A program made the translations under genes and the position numbers. DNA of 31,752 nt from DATJHM01 sp035493895 (GTDB lineage: Bacteria > Chloroflexota > Ktedonobacteria > Ktedonobacterales > Ktedonobacteraceae). The stretch is from contig DATJHM010000314.1 in assembly GCA_035493895.1 (NCBI GenBank), positions 1 to 31,752 on the forward strand. Direction: 5' to 3'. The notes under the pieces are model-generated. The model did no database searches. It saw only the letters and a list, made by a program, of their open reading frames with translations, and was not told the DNA's origin. Each line of letters begins with the position of its first letter. The first letter of the stretch is position 1. This document shows positions 7,648 through 15,502 of this stretch, piece after piece.

Positions 7648-7676
7648 TTGACGCTGTATGATGGGTGTTGTATGAT
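7648..7676 (+). promoter_or_regulatory. Promoter upstream of clpC (proximal)
   Basis: TTGACG (7648-7653), a 17-base spacer and TATGAT (7671-7676). The predicted start near 7683 gives a leader of about 70 nt. The leader contains the stem CAGAGGG (7703-7709) / CCCTCTG (7720-7726), followed within a few bases by the SD AAAGGGGGGTGA. Confidence 0.65.
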
Positions 7677-7751
7677 AAATCGCATAGTTTACCTGAGCGA
7701 CACAGAGGGCTCGGTTCCACCCTCTGCATCTGAAAGGGGGGTGACAAACAG

Positions 7752-10280
7752 GTGAACGATAGAGATAGGTTCGATAAATTTACTGAACGGGCCAGGAAGG
7801 TCCTGAGCCTGGCACAAGAAGAGGCGCAACGCTTCCAACATAACTATATCGGTACGGAACACCTTCTGTTGGGTCTGGTACGAGAAGGTGAAGGCGTTGC
7901 TGCTAAAGTGCTGGCTAATCTCGGCGTAGAACTGAATAAAGTTCGCAGTGCCGTCGAATTTATTATTGGTCGTGGTGATCGCATCGTCCTGGGTGAAATC
8001 GGTCTCACACCGCGCGCGAAGAAGGTGATAGAGCTGGCTGTGGACGAGGCCCGCCGCCTGAATCATCATTATATTGGTACAGAACATCTCTTGTTGGGGT
8101 TGGTGCGTGAAGGGGAAGGAATTGCTGCCGGTGTTCTCGAAAGCCTGGGTGTCAATCTTGAAAAAGTTCGCACACAGACTATTCAGGTGCTCAGCCAATC
8201 TGGCACGCCTCACGAACGTGATGCGAAACATTCCAAAACTCCTACTATCGATCAGATGGGCATTGACCTGACGGCCGCCGCTCGGGCTGGTACTCTCGAT
8301 CCCGTTATTGGTCGCCATCAAGAGATTGAGCGCGTCATTCAAATTCTCTCTCGTCGTAATAAAAATAATCCTGCCCTCATTGGTGAGCCAGGTGTTGGTA
8401 AAACTGCAATTGTTGAGGGTCTGGCGCAACGCCTGATCTCAGGGGAAGTTCCTGAAACTCTGGCCGGTAAACGCCTTCTGACTCTCGATGTTGGCTCTCT
8501 CGTTGCCGGTACGAAGTATCGCGGTGAGTTTGAAGAGCGCTTGAAGAAGATTATCGAGGAGATTCGCAATAGCCGCGATTGCATCATCTTTATCGACGAG
8601 GTTCATACGCTCGTCGGTGCTGGTGCTGCCGAGGGCGCGGTTGATGCTGCAAATATCCTGAAGCCTGCCCTGGCTCGCGGTGAATTGCAGTGTATTGGCG
8701 CAACGACTCTCGATGAATATCGCAAATACATTGAGCGTGACGCAGCTCTACAACGCCGCTTCCAGGAAGTGATTGTTCGCGAACCCTCCGTTGAGGAGAC
8801 TATTGAGATCCTCAAAGGTATTCGTGAGCGCTATGAGCAGCACCATCGCCTGATTATCACCGATGAAGCTCTCAAAGCTGCAACCGATATGGCCAGTCGC
8901 TATATCACTGATCGCTTTATGCCTGACAAAGCAATAGATCTGATCGACGAGGCTTCCAGCCGCGTACGCATGCAGAACTCGCTCGCCCCTCTCAATCTGA
9001 AAGAGGCGATGAAGGGCCTGGAGTCGGTACTTCGCGAAAAAGAGGCCGCTATTCAGCAACAGGAGTATGAACTGGCTGCTGAACTGCGCGACCGTGAGGT
9101 GAAACTGCGTGAGCGTATTGCAAAGCTGGAATCCGGCTGGCAACGGGAACGCGGTACGGATAAGCCTACTGTCGGCGAGGAGGAGATCGCTCAGATTGTC
9201 TCGATGTGGACTGGCATCCCGGTGATGCGTATCGCACAAGAGGAATCGCAGCGTCTCCTCCAGATGGAAGAGGCTCTCCACTCTCGCGTGATTGGACAGA
9301 ATGAAGCAATTGAAAAGATTGCCCGTGCCGTTCGTCGCGCTCGTGCTGGCCTGAAAGATCCGAAACGCCCGATTGGCTCTTTCATTTTCATGGGCCCGAC
9401 TGGTGTCGGTAAAACGGAGCTGGCAAAAACACTGGCCGAGTTTATGTTTGGTAGCGAAGAGGCTCTGATTAAGATTGACATGTCAGAGTTTATGGAGCGC
9501 CATGCAGCGGCTCGTCTGGTAGGAGCTCCTCCGGGATACGTCGGTTACGAAGAAGGTGGTCAGCTCACTGAGGCGGTGCGCCGTAAGTCCTATAGCGTGA
9601 TCCTGCTCGATGAAATTGAGAAGGCTCACCCCGATGTCTTCAATATGCTGCTCCAGATTCTGGAAGATGGCAAATTGACAGATGCTAAGGGACGTACTGT
9701 CGATTTCCGCAATACGGTGGTGATCATGACTTCGAACGTCGGCGCGGCTATGTTGAACAAGGAAGCCTCGATCGGTTTCCGCCAGTCCAAGGATAAGGCC
9801 AAGGCGAATCAGGCCGATTACGATGCTATGAAAGGCAAAGTACTTGGCGAGCTGAAGAATACCTTTAAGCCTGAGTTCCTGAACCGTATTGATGAGGTTA
9901 TTGTCTTCCATTCTCTACGTATGGAAGAGATGTACTCCATTGTTGATCTGCTTCTCGATCGCGTGCGTGTGCAGTTGACTGAGCAGCAAATCGAGCTGGT
10001 GGTTCCTCAATCAACCAAGGATTTCTTGATTGAGAAGGGGTTCGATCCTCAATATGGTGCTCGTCCGTTGCGCCGAACTATTCAGCGCATGGTCGAAGAT
10101 CCTCTGGCCGAGGGCTTGCTACAAGGGAAGTTCCATCCAGGTGATCTGGTTGAGGCGATCGTGGAGGATGATGATCTTCATCTGAAAGTGCGTAATCGTA
10201 TAGAGCAGTTAGCTCCGCCCGCAACTCCTGAAGCCGCTTTGTCGGCGGGGGGAGAGAGCAGCGGTAGTGGTGATGCCTAA
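7752..10280 (+). CDS. clpC: ATP-dependent Clp protease ATPase subunit ClpC
   Basis: This is a full-length class I Hsp100 of 842 residues. Two Clp-N repeats occupy about 1-150 (IGTEHLLLGLVREGEG occurs at 33-48 and again at 108-123). ATPase 1 has Walker A GEPGVGKT at 211-218 and Walker B IIFIDE at 278-283. The middle domain at about 410-465 contains a UVR-like motif, typical of ClpC rather than ClpB. ATPase 2 has Walker A GPTGVGKT at 548-555 and VILLDE at 616-621. The IGF tripeptide at 674-676 is the ClpP docking loop, so it should feed a ClpP protease. The start is GTG at 7752, with a very strong SD. The Firmicutes partners ctsR, mcsA and mcsB are absent upstream. A terminator follows. Confidence 0.96.
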   Translation: MNDRDRFDKFTERARKVLSLAQEEAQRFQHNYIGTEHLLLGLVREGEGVAAKVLANLGVELNKVRSAVEFIIGRGDRIVLGEIGLTPRAKKVIELAVDEARRLNHHYIGTEHLLLGLVREGEGIAAGVLESLGVNLEKVRTQTIQVLSQSGTPHERDAKHSKTPTIDQMGIDLTAAARAGTLDPVIGRHQEIERVIQILSRRNKNNPALIGEPGVGKTAIVEGLAQRLISGEVPETLAGKRLLTLDVGSLVAGTKYRGEFEERLKKIIEEIRNSRDCIIFIDEVHTLVGAGAAEGAVDAANILKPALARGELQCIGATTLDEYRKYIERDAALQRRFQEVIVREPSVEETIEILKGIRERYEQHHRLIITDEALKAATDMASRYITDRFMPDKAIDLIDEASSRVRMQNSLAPLNLKEAMKGLESVLREKEAAIQQQEYELAAELRDREVKLRERIAKLESGWQRERGTDKPTVGEEEIAQIVSMWTGIPVMRIAQEESQRLLQMEEALHSRVIGQNEAIEKIARAVRRARAGLKDPKRPIGSFIFMGPTGVGKTELAKTLAEFMFGSEEALIKIDMSEFMERHAAARLVGAPPGYVGYEEGGQLTEAVRRKSYSVILLDEIEKAHPDVFNMLLQILEDGKLTDAKGRTVDFRNTVVIMTSNVGAAMLNKEASIGFRQSKDKAKANQADYDAMKGKVLGELKNTFKPEFLNRIDEVIVFHSLRMEEMYSIVDLLLDRVRVQLTEQQIELVVPQSTKDFLIEKGFDPQYGARPLRRTIQRMVEDPLAEGLLQGKFHPGDLVEAIVEDDDLHLKVRNRIEQLAPPATPEAALSAGGESSGSGDA

Positions 10281-10286
10281 ACCTGA

Positions 10287-10314
10287 GGGGGCGTGATCAT
10301 TCACGCCCCCTTAA
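10287..10314 (+). terminator. Rho-independent terminator of clpC
   Basis: GGGGGCGTGA (10287-10296) and TCACGCCCCC (10301-10310) pair perfectly around TCAT, six bases after the clpC stop. The tail TTAAGTTTATTC is only moderately U-rich, so some read-through into radA is possible. Confidence 0.75.
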
Positions 10315-10448
10315 GTTTATTCAGTCTTTTTGGCGCTGTGTGGGTTCATGTATCTGTTTTTGCCACTTTTTATTCCTCCATTTTTTGCTCAGTTTGTACT
10401 CTTTTACTTTTATCAGTTCTGTAGATCAGTGAAGATGGTAGAGCCTGC

Positions 10449-11852
10449 ATGCCAAAGCTACGTACGAAACATGTTTGCCAACAATGCGGCGGTGAACAAA
10501 GTAAGTGGATGGGGAAGTGCCCTGACTGCGGGGCCTGGAATACGCTTGAAGAGGTGGTGGATGTTCCACCTTCTCAGCAGCGCCGTCAAAGCCTGCTCGG
10601 GAATGCGCCAGTGCATGGGACGTATGTTCCGCTCGCTCTGCCTGATATTAAGCCACTGGTACAGGCGCGAATCAGTGTGGGCTATGCTGAGATGGATCGT
10701 GTGTTAGGTGGAGGGCTCGTTGCTGGTTCGCTGATTCTGGTCGGTGGAGAGCCGGGCATTGGCAAATCAACGCTGCTTCTGCAAGTGGCTGGCGCGGTCT
10801 CAGCGGATGTTGGGCCTGTTTTGTATATTTCCGGCGAAGAGTCGGTGGAGCAGGTGAAAATGCGCGCTGAGCGCCTGGGCATTGGCGGTGAACGACTTTA
10901 TTTGCTGGCGGCAATTGAGCTGGATGCAATTTCTGAGTCGGTACATCGTCTGAAACCTGCCGTGGTGATCGTTGATTCAATTCAAACGGTGGTTGCCAGC
11001 CATTTAACGGCTGCTCCCGGAAGTATCAGTCAGGTGCGTGAGTGTACGTTGCAATTGATGCAACTGGCAAAAAGTACGCATATTCCGATTTTTGTGATTG
11101 GCCATGTGACAAAAGAAGGGACTGTCGCAGGTCCCAAGGCTTTAGAGCATATTGCTGATGCCGTTCTTTATCTGGAAGGTGAACGCTATCACTCTTATCG
11201 CCTCTTACGCGGCGTCAAAAATCGCTTCGGCGCAACTCACGAGGTGGGCGTTTTTGAGATGCAGGGCGAAGGTTTAGTAGAAGTACCGAACCCTTCAGCG
11301 GTCTTTCTGGCAGATCGTGCAGAAGGTGCAACAGGCTCGGCGGTGGTTGTGAGCATGGAAGGGACGAGGCCTTTGCTTGTTGAGGTTCAGGCGCTTGTGA
11401 CTCCTAGCAATTTTGGCAATGCTCGTTGTACGACGAATGGTATTGAACATAATCGCCTGGTGATGCTGCTGGCGGTGCTGACGAAACGCGTCGGTCTCGC
11501 GGTTGGCAATCATGACGTCTATGCCAATGTTGTCGGGGGCTTTACGTTGGAAGAGCCTTCGATTGATCTTGGGGTCGCAGCTGCAATTGCTTCGAGCTAT
11601 CGTGAACGGCATATTCCGGCTGATATGACGCTGATTGGCGAAGTTGGTTTGTCTGGAGAGTTGCGGGCGGTCAGTCGTTTACCTCTACGGGTTCGTGAGG
11701 CTGCAAAGCTTGGCTTCAAGCGTTGTATCGTTCCTAGTGCTGGAAAAGGGTCACAGGTACGCGCTGAGTTAGAGGAAAGCGGGCTCCCTGCTGATTTTAA
11801 GGTCCTGACGGCAAGCTCTCTTGCGGTTGCCCTGGAAGTTGCTTTACACTAG
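10449..11852 (+). CDS. radA: DNA repair protein RadA (Sms)
   Basis: RadA is a RecA-like ATPase and branch-migration helicase used in recombinational repair. The 467-residue product has an N-terminal zinc finger (Cys10, Cys13, Cys24, Cys27; CQQCG then CPDCG), Walker A GGEPGIGKST at 99-108, the RadA-specific KNRFG motif at 257-261, and a C-terminal Lon-like domain (from about 290) ending with the usual sequence. Length is normal. The ATG at 10449 gives the expected N-terminus MPKLRTKHVC; the SD is weak (GAAGATGG at about 12 nt). The upstream 138 bases are pyrimidine-rich. Following clpC is the conserved Firmicutes order. Confidence 0.95.
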   Translation: MPKLRTKHVCQQCGGEQSKWMGKCPDCGAWNTLEEVVDVPPSQQRRQSLLGNAPVHGTYVPLALPDIKPLVQARISVGYAEMDRVLGGGLVAGSLILVGGEPGIGKSTLLLQVAGAVSADVGPVLYISGEESVEQVKMRAERLGIGGERLYLLAAIELDAISESVHRLKPAVVIVDSIQTVVASHLTAAPGSISQVRECTLQLMQLAKSTHIPIFVIGHVTKEGTVAGPKALEHIADAVLYLEGERYHSYRLLRGVKNRFGATHEVGVFEMQGEGLVEVPNPSAVFLADRAEGATGSAVVVSMEGTRPLLVEVQALVTPSNFGNARCTTNGIEHNRLVMLLAVLTKRVGLAVGNHDVYANVVGGFTLEEPSIDLGVAAAIASSYRERHIPADMTLIGEVGLSGELRAVSRLPLRVREAAKLGFKRCIVPSAGKGSQVRAELEESGLPADFKVLTASSLAVALEVALH

Positions 11853-12161
11853 TAATAGATACTTTGTTTGAGACATTTTTATAGGACGTATTCTCATTTA
11901 GAAACGTCGTGAGATGACAAAAGCGTCATGAAAAGCAGAACTATTGATTCCTTAGTGGGAAAGATGTATACTGCACATTCGATACGCTGTTTGTTTTTCT
12001 CGCTTACGAGGTCCCTTGGAGGTGAGGTTTTAGTGCAGGCGAACAATTTTTCAGGTCTCATTCTTTTTTCTTAATTCATCCGCGACCTGCTCACAAATCT
12101 AGCCTTTACGACCTCTTAAGTGATTAGGCACTTATTGTGCACTGCTTTGGAGGATGCAGGG
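11853..12161 (+). other. Gap between radA and the PIN/TRAM gene, without disA
   Basis: In Bacillus the disA gene lies here; in this 309-base gap there is no disA remnant. The gap holds a short stem ATGAC/GTCAT near 11915, the promoter at 11944-11972 and a possible 13-codon reading frame at 12033-12074 with a good SD (GGAGGTG, then 8 nt, then GTG). Confidence 0.5.
11944..11972 (+). promoter_or_regulatory. Promoter of the PIN/TRAM gene
   Basis: TTGATT (11944-11949), a 17-base spacer and TATACT (11967-11972). The expected start is near 11979, giving a leader of about 180 nt. Confidence 0.6.
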
Positions 12162-13346
12162 ATGTCTGTGAAAACTATTGCTCGCGTTGTCGGGGGCGTT
12201 GTTGCCCTTGGCATTGTTGTTGGGGTCTTTATCAGGTTTAACGTGATCCTCGACAACAAGACGAATGCTGCGGAGGGGATTATCTGGGAGAATTTCACAC
12301 GCTGGTGGTGGATTCTTGCCGTGGTCCTCAGTGTGCTTGTAGCACTCATTATTACTCCTTATATTACGATTATTCCATATCGCTGGGCCCGTGACAAGAT
12401 CCGCGTTACTTCGGCGAGCGATCTGGTTGCGGCTGCGATTGGTCTGATTGTTGGTCTGGTCATTTCCGCGCTTCTGACGATTACGTTGACACATCTGCCT
12501 GATTTCTGGGGAAGTCTGCTCTCCTTTCTGGGAGCCATCCTTTTCTGCTATCTGAGCGTGGCTGTGGCGGTGATGCGTAAGAATGACCTGGCCCACCTGT
12601 TTCAAAGTTCTCTCTTCCGTCGTCGTGAGCGCGATGACGAACGTGAGCGCGATCGCAAAGATCGTGATAAGGACAAGGGTCCTGTGATTCCTACTTCTCA
12701 TGATAGCCAGATCCTTCTCGATACAAGTACGATTATCGATGGTCGTATCGCGGATATCAGTCAGACGGGTTTTATCTTTGGGACGCTGGTGGTTCCGCGC
12801 TTTGTGCTCAATGAGTTGCAGCGCATTGCGGATTCTGCTGATACGATGCGCCGCAATAGAGGGCGTCGCGGTCTGGAGATTTTGAACCGTTTGCAAAAGG
12901 ATGCCATGATCCCGATTGATATCGTTGATACCGATGTCGAAGGGGTTGCGGACGTCGATGGCAAGCTGGTGAAGATGGCGCGCGATGTCCATTGTCCGAT
13001 TATTACCAACGACTTTAATCTGAATCGTGTGGCTGAATTGCAAGGCGTAAAGGTCTTGAATATCAATGAGCTGGCGAATGCGATTAAGCCAGTTCTCTTG
13101 CCGGGCGAGGATATCCACATTAAGATTATGCAGGATGGCAAGGAGCTGGGGCAGGGCGTTGGCTATCTGGACGATGGCACGATGATTGTGGTGGAGAACG
13201 GCCGCCAGTATATGAACGTGACTGTTGAGGTGACGGTGACACGGGTGTTGCAAACCGTGGCCGGGCGCATGATTTTTGCGCACCCAAAACAATCGGCGAA
13301 TATGATATCATCTCCTCAGCCGCCAGCGAAGCAACGCCAGGCGTGA
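12162..13346 (+). CDS. yacL: PIN/TRAM-domain integral membrane protein (YacL family)
   Basis: The 394-residue product has four membrane helices at about 6-25, 48-72, 87-110 and 116-138. A highly charged Arg/Asp/Glu/Lys linker (152-172) follows, then a PIN nuclease-like domain (about 183-305) with acidic residues Asp187, Glu218 and Asp284, and a TRAM domain (about 312-374). This is the YacL arrangement, which in Firmicutes also lies between radA and ispD. PIN domains are usually Mg2+-dependent RNases; the substrate of YacL-type proteins is not established. The ATG at 12162 is chosen because GGAGG lies 8 nt upstream at 12149-12153; a GTG at 12120 has no SD. A terminator follows the gene. Confidence 0.9.
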   Translation: MSVKTIARVVGGVVALGIVVGVFIRFNVILDNKTNAAEGIIWENFTRWWWILAVVLSVLVALIITPYITIIPYRWARDKIRVTSASDLVAAAIGLIVGLVISALLTITLTHLPDFWGSLLSFLGAILFCYLSVAVAVMRKNDLAHLFQSSLFRRRERDDERERDRKDRDKDKGPVIPTSHDSQILLDTSTIIDGRIADISQTGFIFGTLVVPRFVLNELQRIADSADTMRRNRGRRGLEILNRLQKDAMIPIDIVDTDVEGVADVDGKLVKMARDVHCPIITNDFNLNRVAELQGVKVLNINELANAIKPVLLPGEDIHIKIMQDGKELGQGVGYLDDGTMIVVENGRQYMNVTVEVTVTRVLQTVAGRMIFAHPKQSANMISSPQPPAKQRQA

Positions 13347-13356
13347 GTCTTTTTTG

Positions 13357-13399
13357 AGGCATCTCTGATTGTCTGTGTGGGCTGTCAGGGGTGCCTTTT
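13357..13399 (+). terminator. Rho-independent terminator of the PIN/TRAM gene
   Basis: Arms 13357-13368 (AGGCATCTCTGA) and 13385-13396 (TCAGGGGTGCCT) pair over 12 positions, two of them G-U, with a 16-base loop. They are followed by TTTG. It ends the transcript 11 bases after the stop, so ispD probably has its own promoter in 13400-13520. Confidence 0.65.
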
Positions 13400-13551
13400 G
13401 TTGTGCTTTTCGCGGCGTGTTGAGCCGTATGTTGGCATGAAAGCGGTCCTTTCTTGTGCTGAGAGAAGAAACTGAGACTATACTGTTGTGTGATATTTTT
13501 ATAGCTGGAAGTTAGGAGGAGTGGAGGTTTTCTAGCCTCTCGGATTATTTT

Positions 13552-14247
13552 ATGCAAGAGCAGTCTGCTGTTGTCATTGTGGCGGCCGGGGCCAGTCGCA
13601 GGATGGGACGCGATAAGCTCTGGATTCCGTTGGCGGGACGTATTGTGCTGGCGCGCACGGTTGATGTCTTTCAGTCTTCGCCTCTTGTGGATGCGATTGT
13701 GCTGGTGACCAGCGCGCAACGTCTGGAGGAGGTTCGCGCGCTGTGTGAGCGGGAACAGTGGCAGAAGGTGGTGGCGGTGGTGCCAGGGGGCAATCGACGG
13801 CAGGATTCGGTCTGTTGCGGCCTGGATACGCTGGCGGAGCAGGTGCCGGATTGTCGCTGGGTGATGGTCCATGATGCGGCTCGTCCTTTTGTTGATGAAG
13901 AGATGATTGCTGCGGGCCTGCGCGCGGCTCAGCTTTCGCGGGCTTCGATTGCCGCGGTCCCGGTGAAGGATACGATCAAGCAGGTGCAGGATAATGTGAT
14001 TACCGCGACCCCGGATCGTTCGCAATTCTGGATGGTGCAGACGCCGCAAGTGTTTTCCTTTCCATTGATCCATCATGCGCACCATACGCGGGAAGCACAG
14101 GACGATATGACGGATGATGCTACGCTCCTGGAACGCCTGGGCGAGACGGTGACGATCTTTCCAGGGGCGTATACCAATATAAAGGTAACGACTGAGGAAG
14201 ATGTGATTTTTGCGGAAGCGCTATTACAAAATCGGGGTAAAAAATGA
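13552..14247 (+). CDS. ispD: 2-C-methyl-D-erythritol 4-phosphate cytidylyltransferase
   Basis: IspD transfers CMP from CTP to methylerythritol 4-phosphate in the MEP isoprenoid pathway. The 231-residue product has the CTP-binding loop AAGASRRMGRDK (11-22), the strand VMVHDAARPF and the VKDT segment of the family. Length is normal. The ATG at 13552 has no SD at a usual distance; GGAGG sequences lie more than 20 nt upstream and one (GAGG) can pair with CCTC in the leader. No other in-frame start gives a better fit, so the start is accepted on homology. The stop overlaps the ispF start (ATGA), so the two genes are co-translated. Confidence 0.93.
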   Translation: MQEQSAVVIVAAGASRRMGRDKLWIPLAGRIVLARTVDVFQSSPLVDAIVLVTSAQRLEEVRALCEREQWQKVVAVVPGGNRRQDSVCCGLDTLAEQVPDCRWVMVHDAARPFVDEEMIAAGLRAAQLSRASIAAVPVKDTIKQVQDNVITATPDRSQFWMVQTPQVFSFPLIHHAHHTREAQDDMTDDATLLERLGETVTIFPGAYTNIKVTTEEDVIFAEALLQNRGKK

Positions 14248-14738
14248 CGATACGTGTGGGTTCTGGCTACGATGTCCATGCTTTTACCGAGGGACGTCCT
14301 TTGATTTTGGGCGGCATATCTATCCCCTACGAGTATGGTCTCGCGGGGCATTCGGATGCCGATGTGGTGATTCATGCGGTGGTCGATGCTCTGCTGGGAG
14401 CGTCGGCGCAAGGGGATATTGGTACGCATTTTCCTTCCCATGATCTTCGCTGGAAAGACCAGCCCAGTTCGGTCTTTCTTGACTATACTTATGATTTGCT
14501 CTTACAACTGGGCTGGACGATTGGTAACGTTGATGCTACTATTGTTACCGAGCGACCGAAGTTGTTGCCGTATATTTTACCTATGCGCACTCATCTGGCT
14601 GAGCATCTCCATTTGTCTCTGGAGCAGGTGAGCGTGAAAGGGAAGACGACGGACGGATTGGGCTTTGCGGGTCGGCGCGAGGGCATTGCCTGTTATGCCG
14701 TTGCTTTGCTTGAGCGTCCGACGATAGACGAGAAATAA
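14244..14738 (+). CDS. ispF: 2-C-methyl-D-erythritol 2,4-cyclodiphosphate synthase
   Basis: IspF cyclises the CDP-methylerythritol 2-phosphate intermediate with release of CMP. The 164-residue product shows the zinc ligands Asp10 and His12 (GYDVHAF) and His44 (in DADVVIHAVVDALLGA), and the later GKTTDGLGFAGRREGI stretch typical of the family. Length is normal. The ATG overlaps the ispD stop by 4 bases, and GGGGTAAAAA lies just before it. The middle enzyme IspE is not in the window. Both genes lie in the same order as in Firmicutes. Confidence 0.95.
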   Translation: MTIRVGSGYDVHAFTEGRPLILGGISIPYEYGLAGHSDADVVIHAVVDALLGASAQGDIGTHFPSHDLRWKDQPSSVFLDYTYDLLLQLGWTIGNVDATIVTERPKLLPYILPMRTHLAEHLHLSLEQVSVKGKTTDGLGFAGRREGIACYAVALLERPTIDEK

Positions 14739-14751
14739 GGAGAAAATCCTT

Positions 14752-15426
14752 ATGTTGCGTACTGTCGTTTTTGACTTTGATGGCCTGATCCTTGAGACCG
14801 AGTGCGCTGATTTTCAGTCCTGGCAGGAGATCTATCAGTTTTACGGTGCTGATCTGGCCCTGGCTACCTGGTTGCCATATATTGGTGCCAGTCACTCGTC
14901 GATGAAATTTGATGTTTATGCTCATCTCGAAGCTCAGACGGGCCAGGCGCTCAATCGAGACGAGATCCGGCTCAGACGTCGCGCTCGCTATGCTGAGATG
15001 GTCGCTGAGCAGGTTGCCTTGCCGGGTGTGCAGGTGCAGATTGAAGAGGCTTTGCGGCTGAATTTGAAGCTGGCGGTTGCTTCTAGTTCCTCTCGAGCAT
15101 GGGTTGAAGGTCATCTGGCCCGGCTGGGCCTGCTAGCGTATTTTCCGGTGCTCGCTTGTGGCGATGAGGTTCAGCATACGAAGCCTGATCCTGAGGTCTA
15201 TCTTCTGGCGCTCGAGAGGTTGGGTGTGCAACCTGTTGAGGCGCTGGCCCTGGAAGATTCGCCGAACGGGGTGCTGGCAGCGAAACGGGCGGGTATGCGT
15301 TGTATTGCAGTACCTAATCCATTGACTGACCATTTCTCGTTTGAGATGGCTGATGCGCGCTTATCATCGTTAAGCGAACTGTGTTTGCAGGATTGGCTTA
15401 CGCTTCAGCCTGACAAACAGCACTAA
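14752..15426 (+). CDS. HAD-superfamily hydrolase (beta-phosphoglucomutase-like)
   Basis: This 224-residue protein has the HAD motifs in order: motif I DFDGLILETE (8-17) with Asp8 nucleophile and Asp10, motif II with ASSSSRAWVEGHL (about 107-119), motif III Lys in KPDPEVY, and motif IV LEDSPNGVLAAKRAGM. A helical cap between motifs I and II places it with phosphatases and phosphomutases of subclass I. Substrate cannot be told from sequence. The SD AAGGAG lies 9 nt before the ATG and can pair as AAGGA/TCCTT with the bases just before the start codon. It lies 13 bases after ispF and is probably in the same transcript. Confidence 0.87.
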   Translation: MLRTVVFDFDGLILETECADFQSWQEIYQFYGADLALATWLPYIGASHSSMKFDVYAHLEAQTGQALNRDEIRLRRRARYAEMVAEQVALPGVQVQIEEALRLNLKLAVASSSSRAWVEGHLARLGLLAYFPVLACGDEVQHTKPDPEVYLLALERLGVQPVEALALEDSPNGVLAAKRAGMRCIAVPNPLTDHFSFEMADARLSSLSELCLQDWLTLQPDKQH

Positions 15427-15502
15427 AAGGTTTCTACTGTATGCTGAGCTTGTCGCTCGGGCTACTATCAAGTACTATCAATGAGAAATGAGGATATATT
15501 CC

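Larger units (their letters stand above)
6822..7751. other. 930-base gene-free leader of clpC with several promoters
   Basis: No credible gene is seen; the 100-residue rightward frame at 7208-7510 has no SD and no domain. The region holds a hairpin at 6861-6904, promoter-like elements at 7051-7056 (-10 only), 7198-7227, 7238-7266 and 7648-7676, a possible stem CGACCTC/GAGGTCG (7541-7547 and 7580-7586), and a hairpin at 7703-7726 just before the clpC SD. No CIRCE or CtsR-type operator was recognised. Confidence 0.6.

Noticed and set aside
7703..7726. T-box-like GGTTCCACC in the hairpin before clpC
   Set aside because: The T-box core and specifier helices are absent; it is treated as a plain stem.
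7689..8429. Minus-strand frame of 246 codons
   Set aside because: Antisense to the Clp-N repeats of ClpC; internal similarities only mirror those repeats.
12132..13292. Long minus-strand frame of 386 codons
   Set aside because: It mirrors the YacL-like gene on the plus strand and has shadow-type composition (His, Asn, Arg, Ile rich), no SD and no domain.
13126..14085. Minus-strand frame of 319 codons
   Set aside because: It overlaps ispD and the end of yacL, is rich in Arg, His and Pro, and has no domain.
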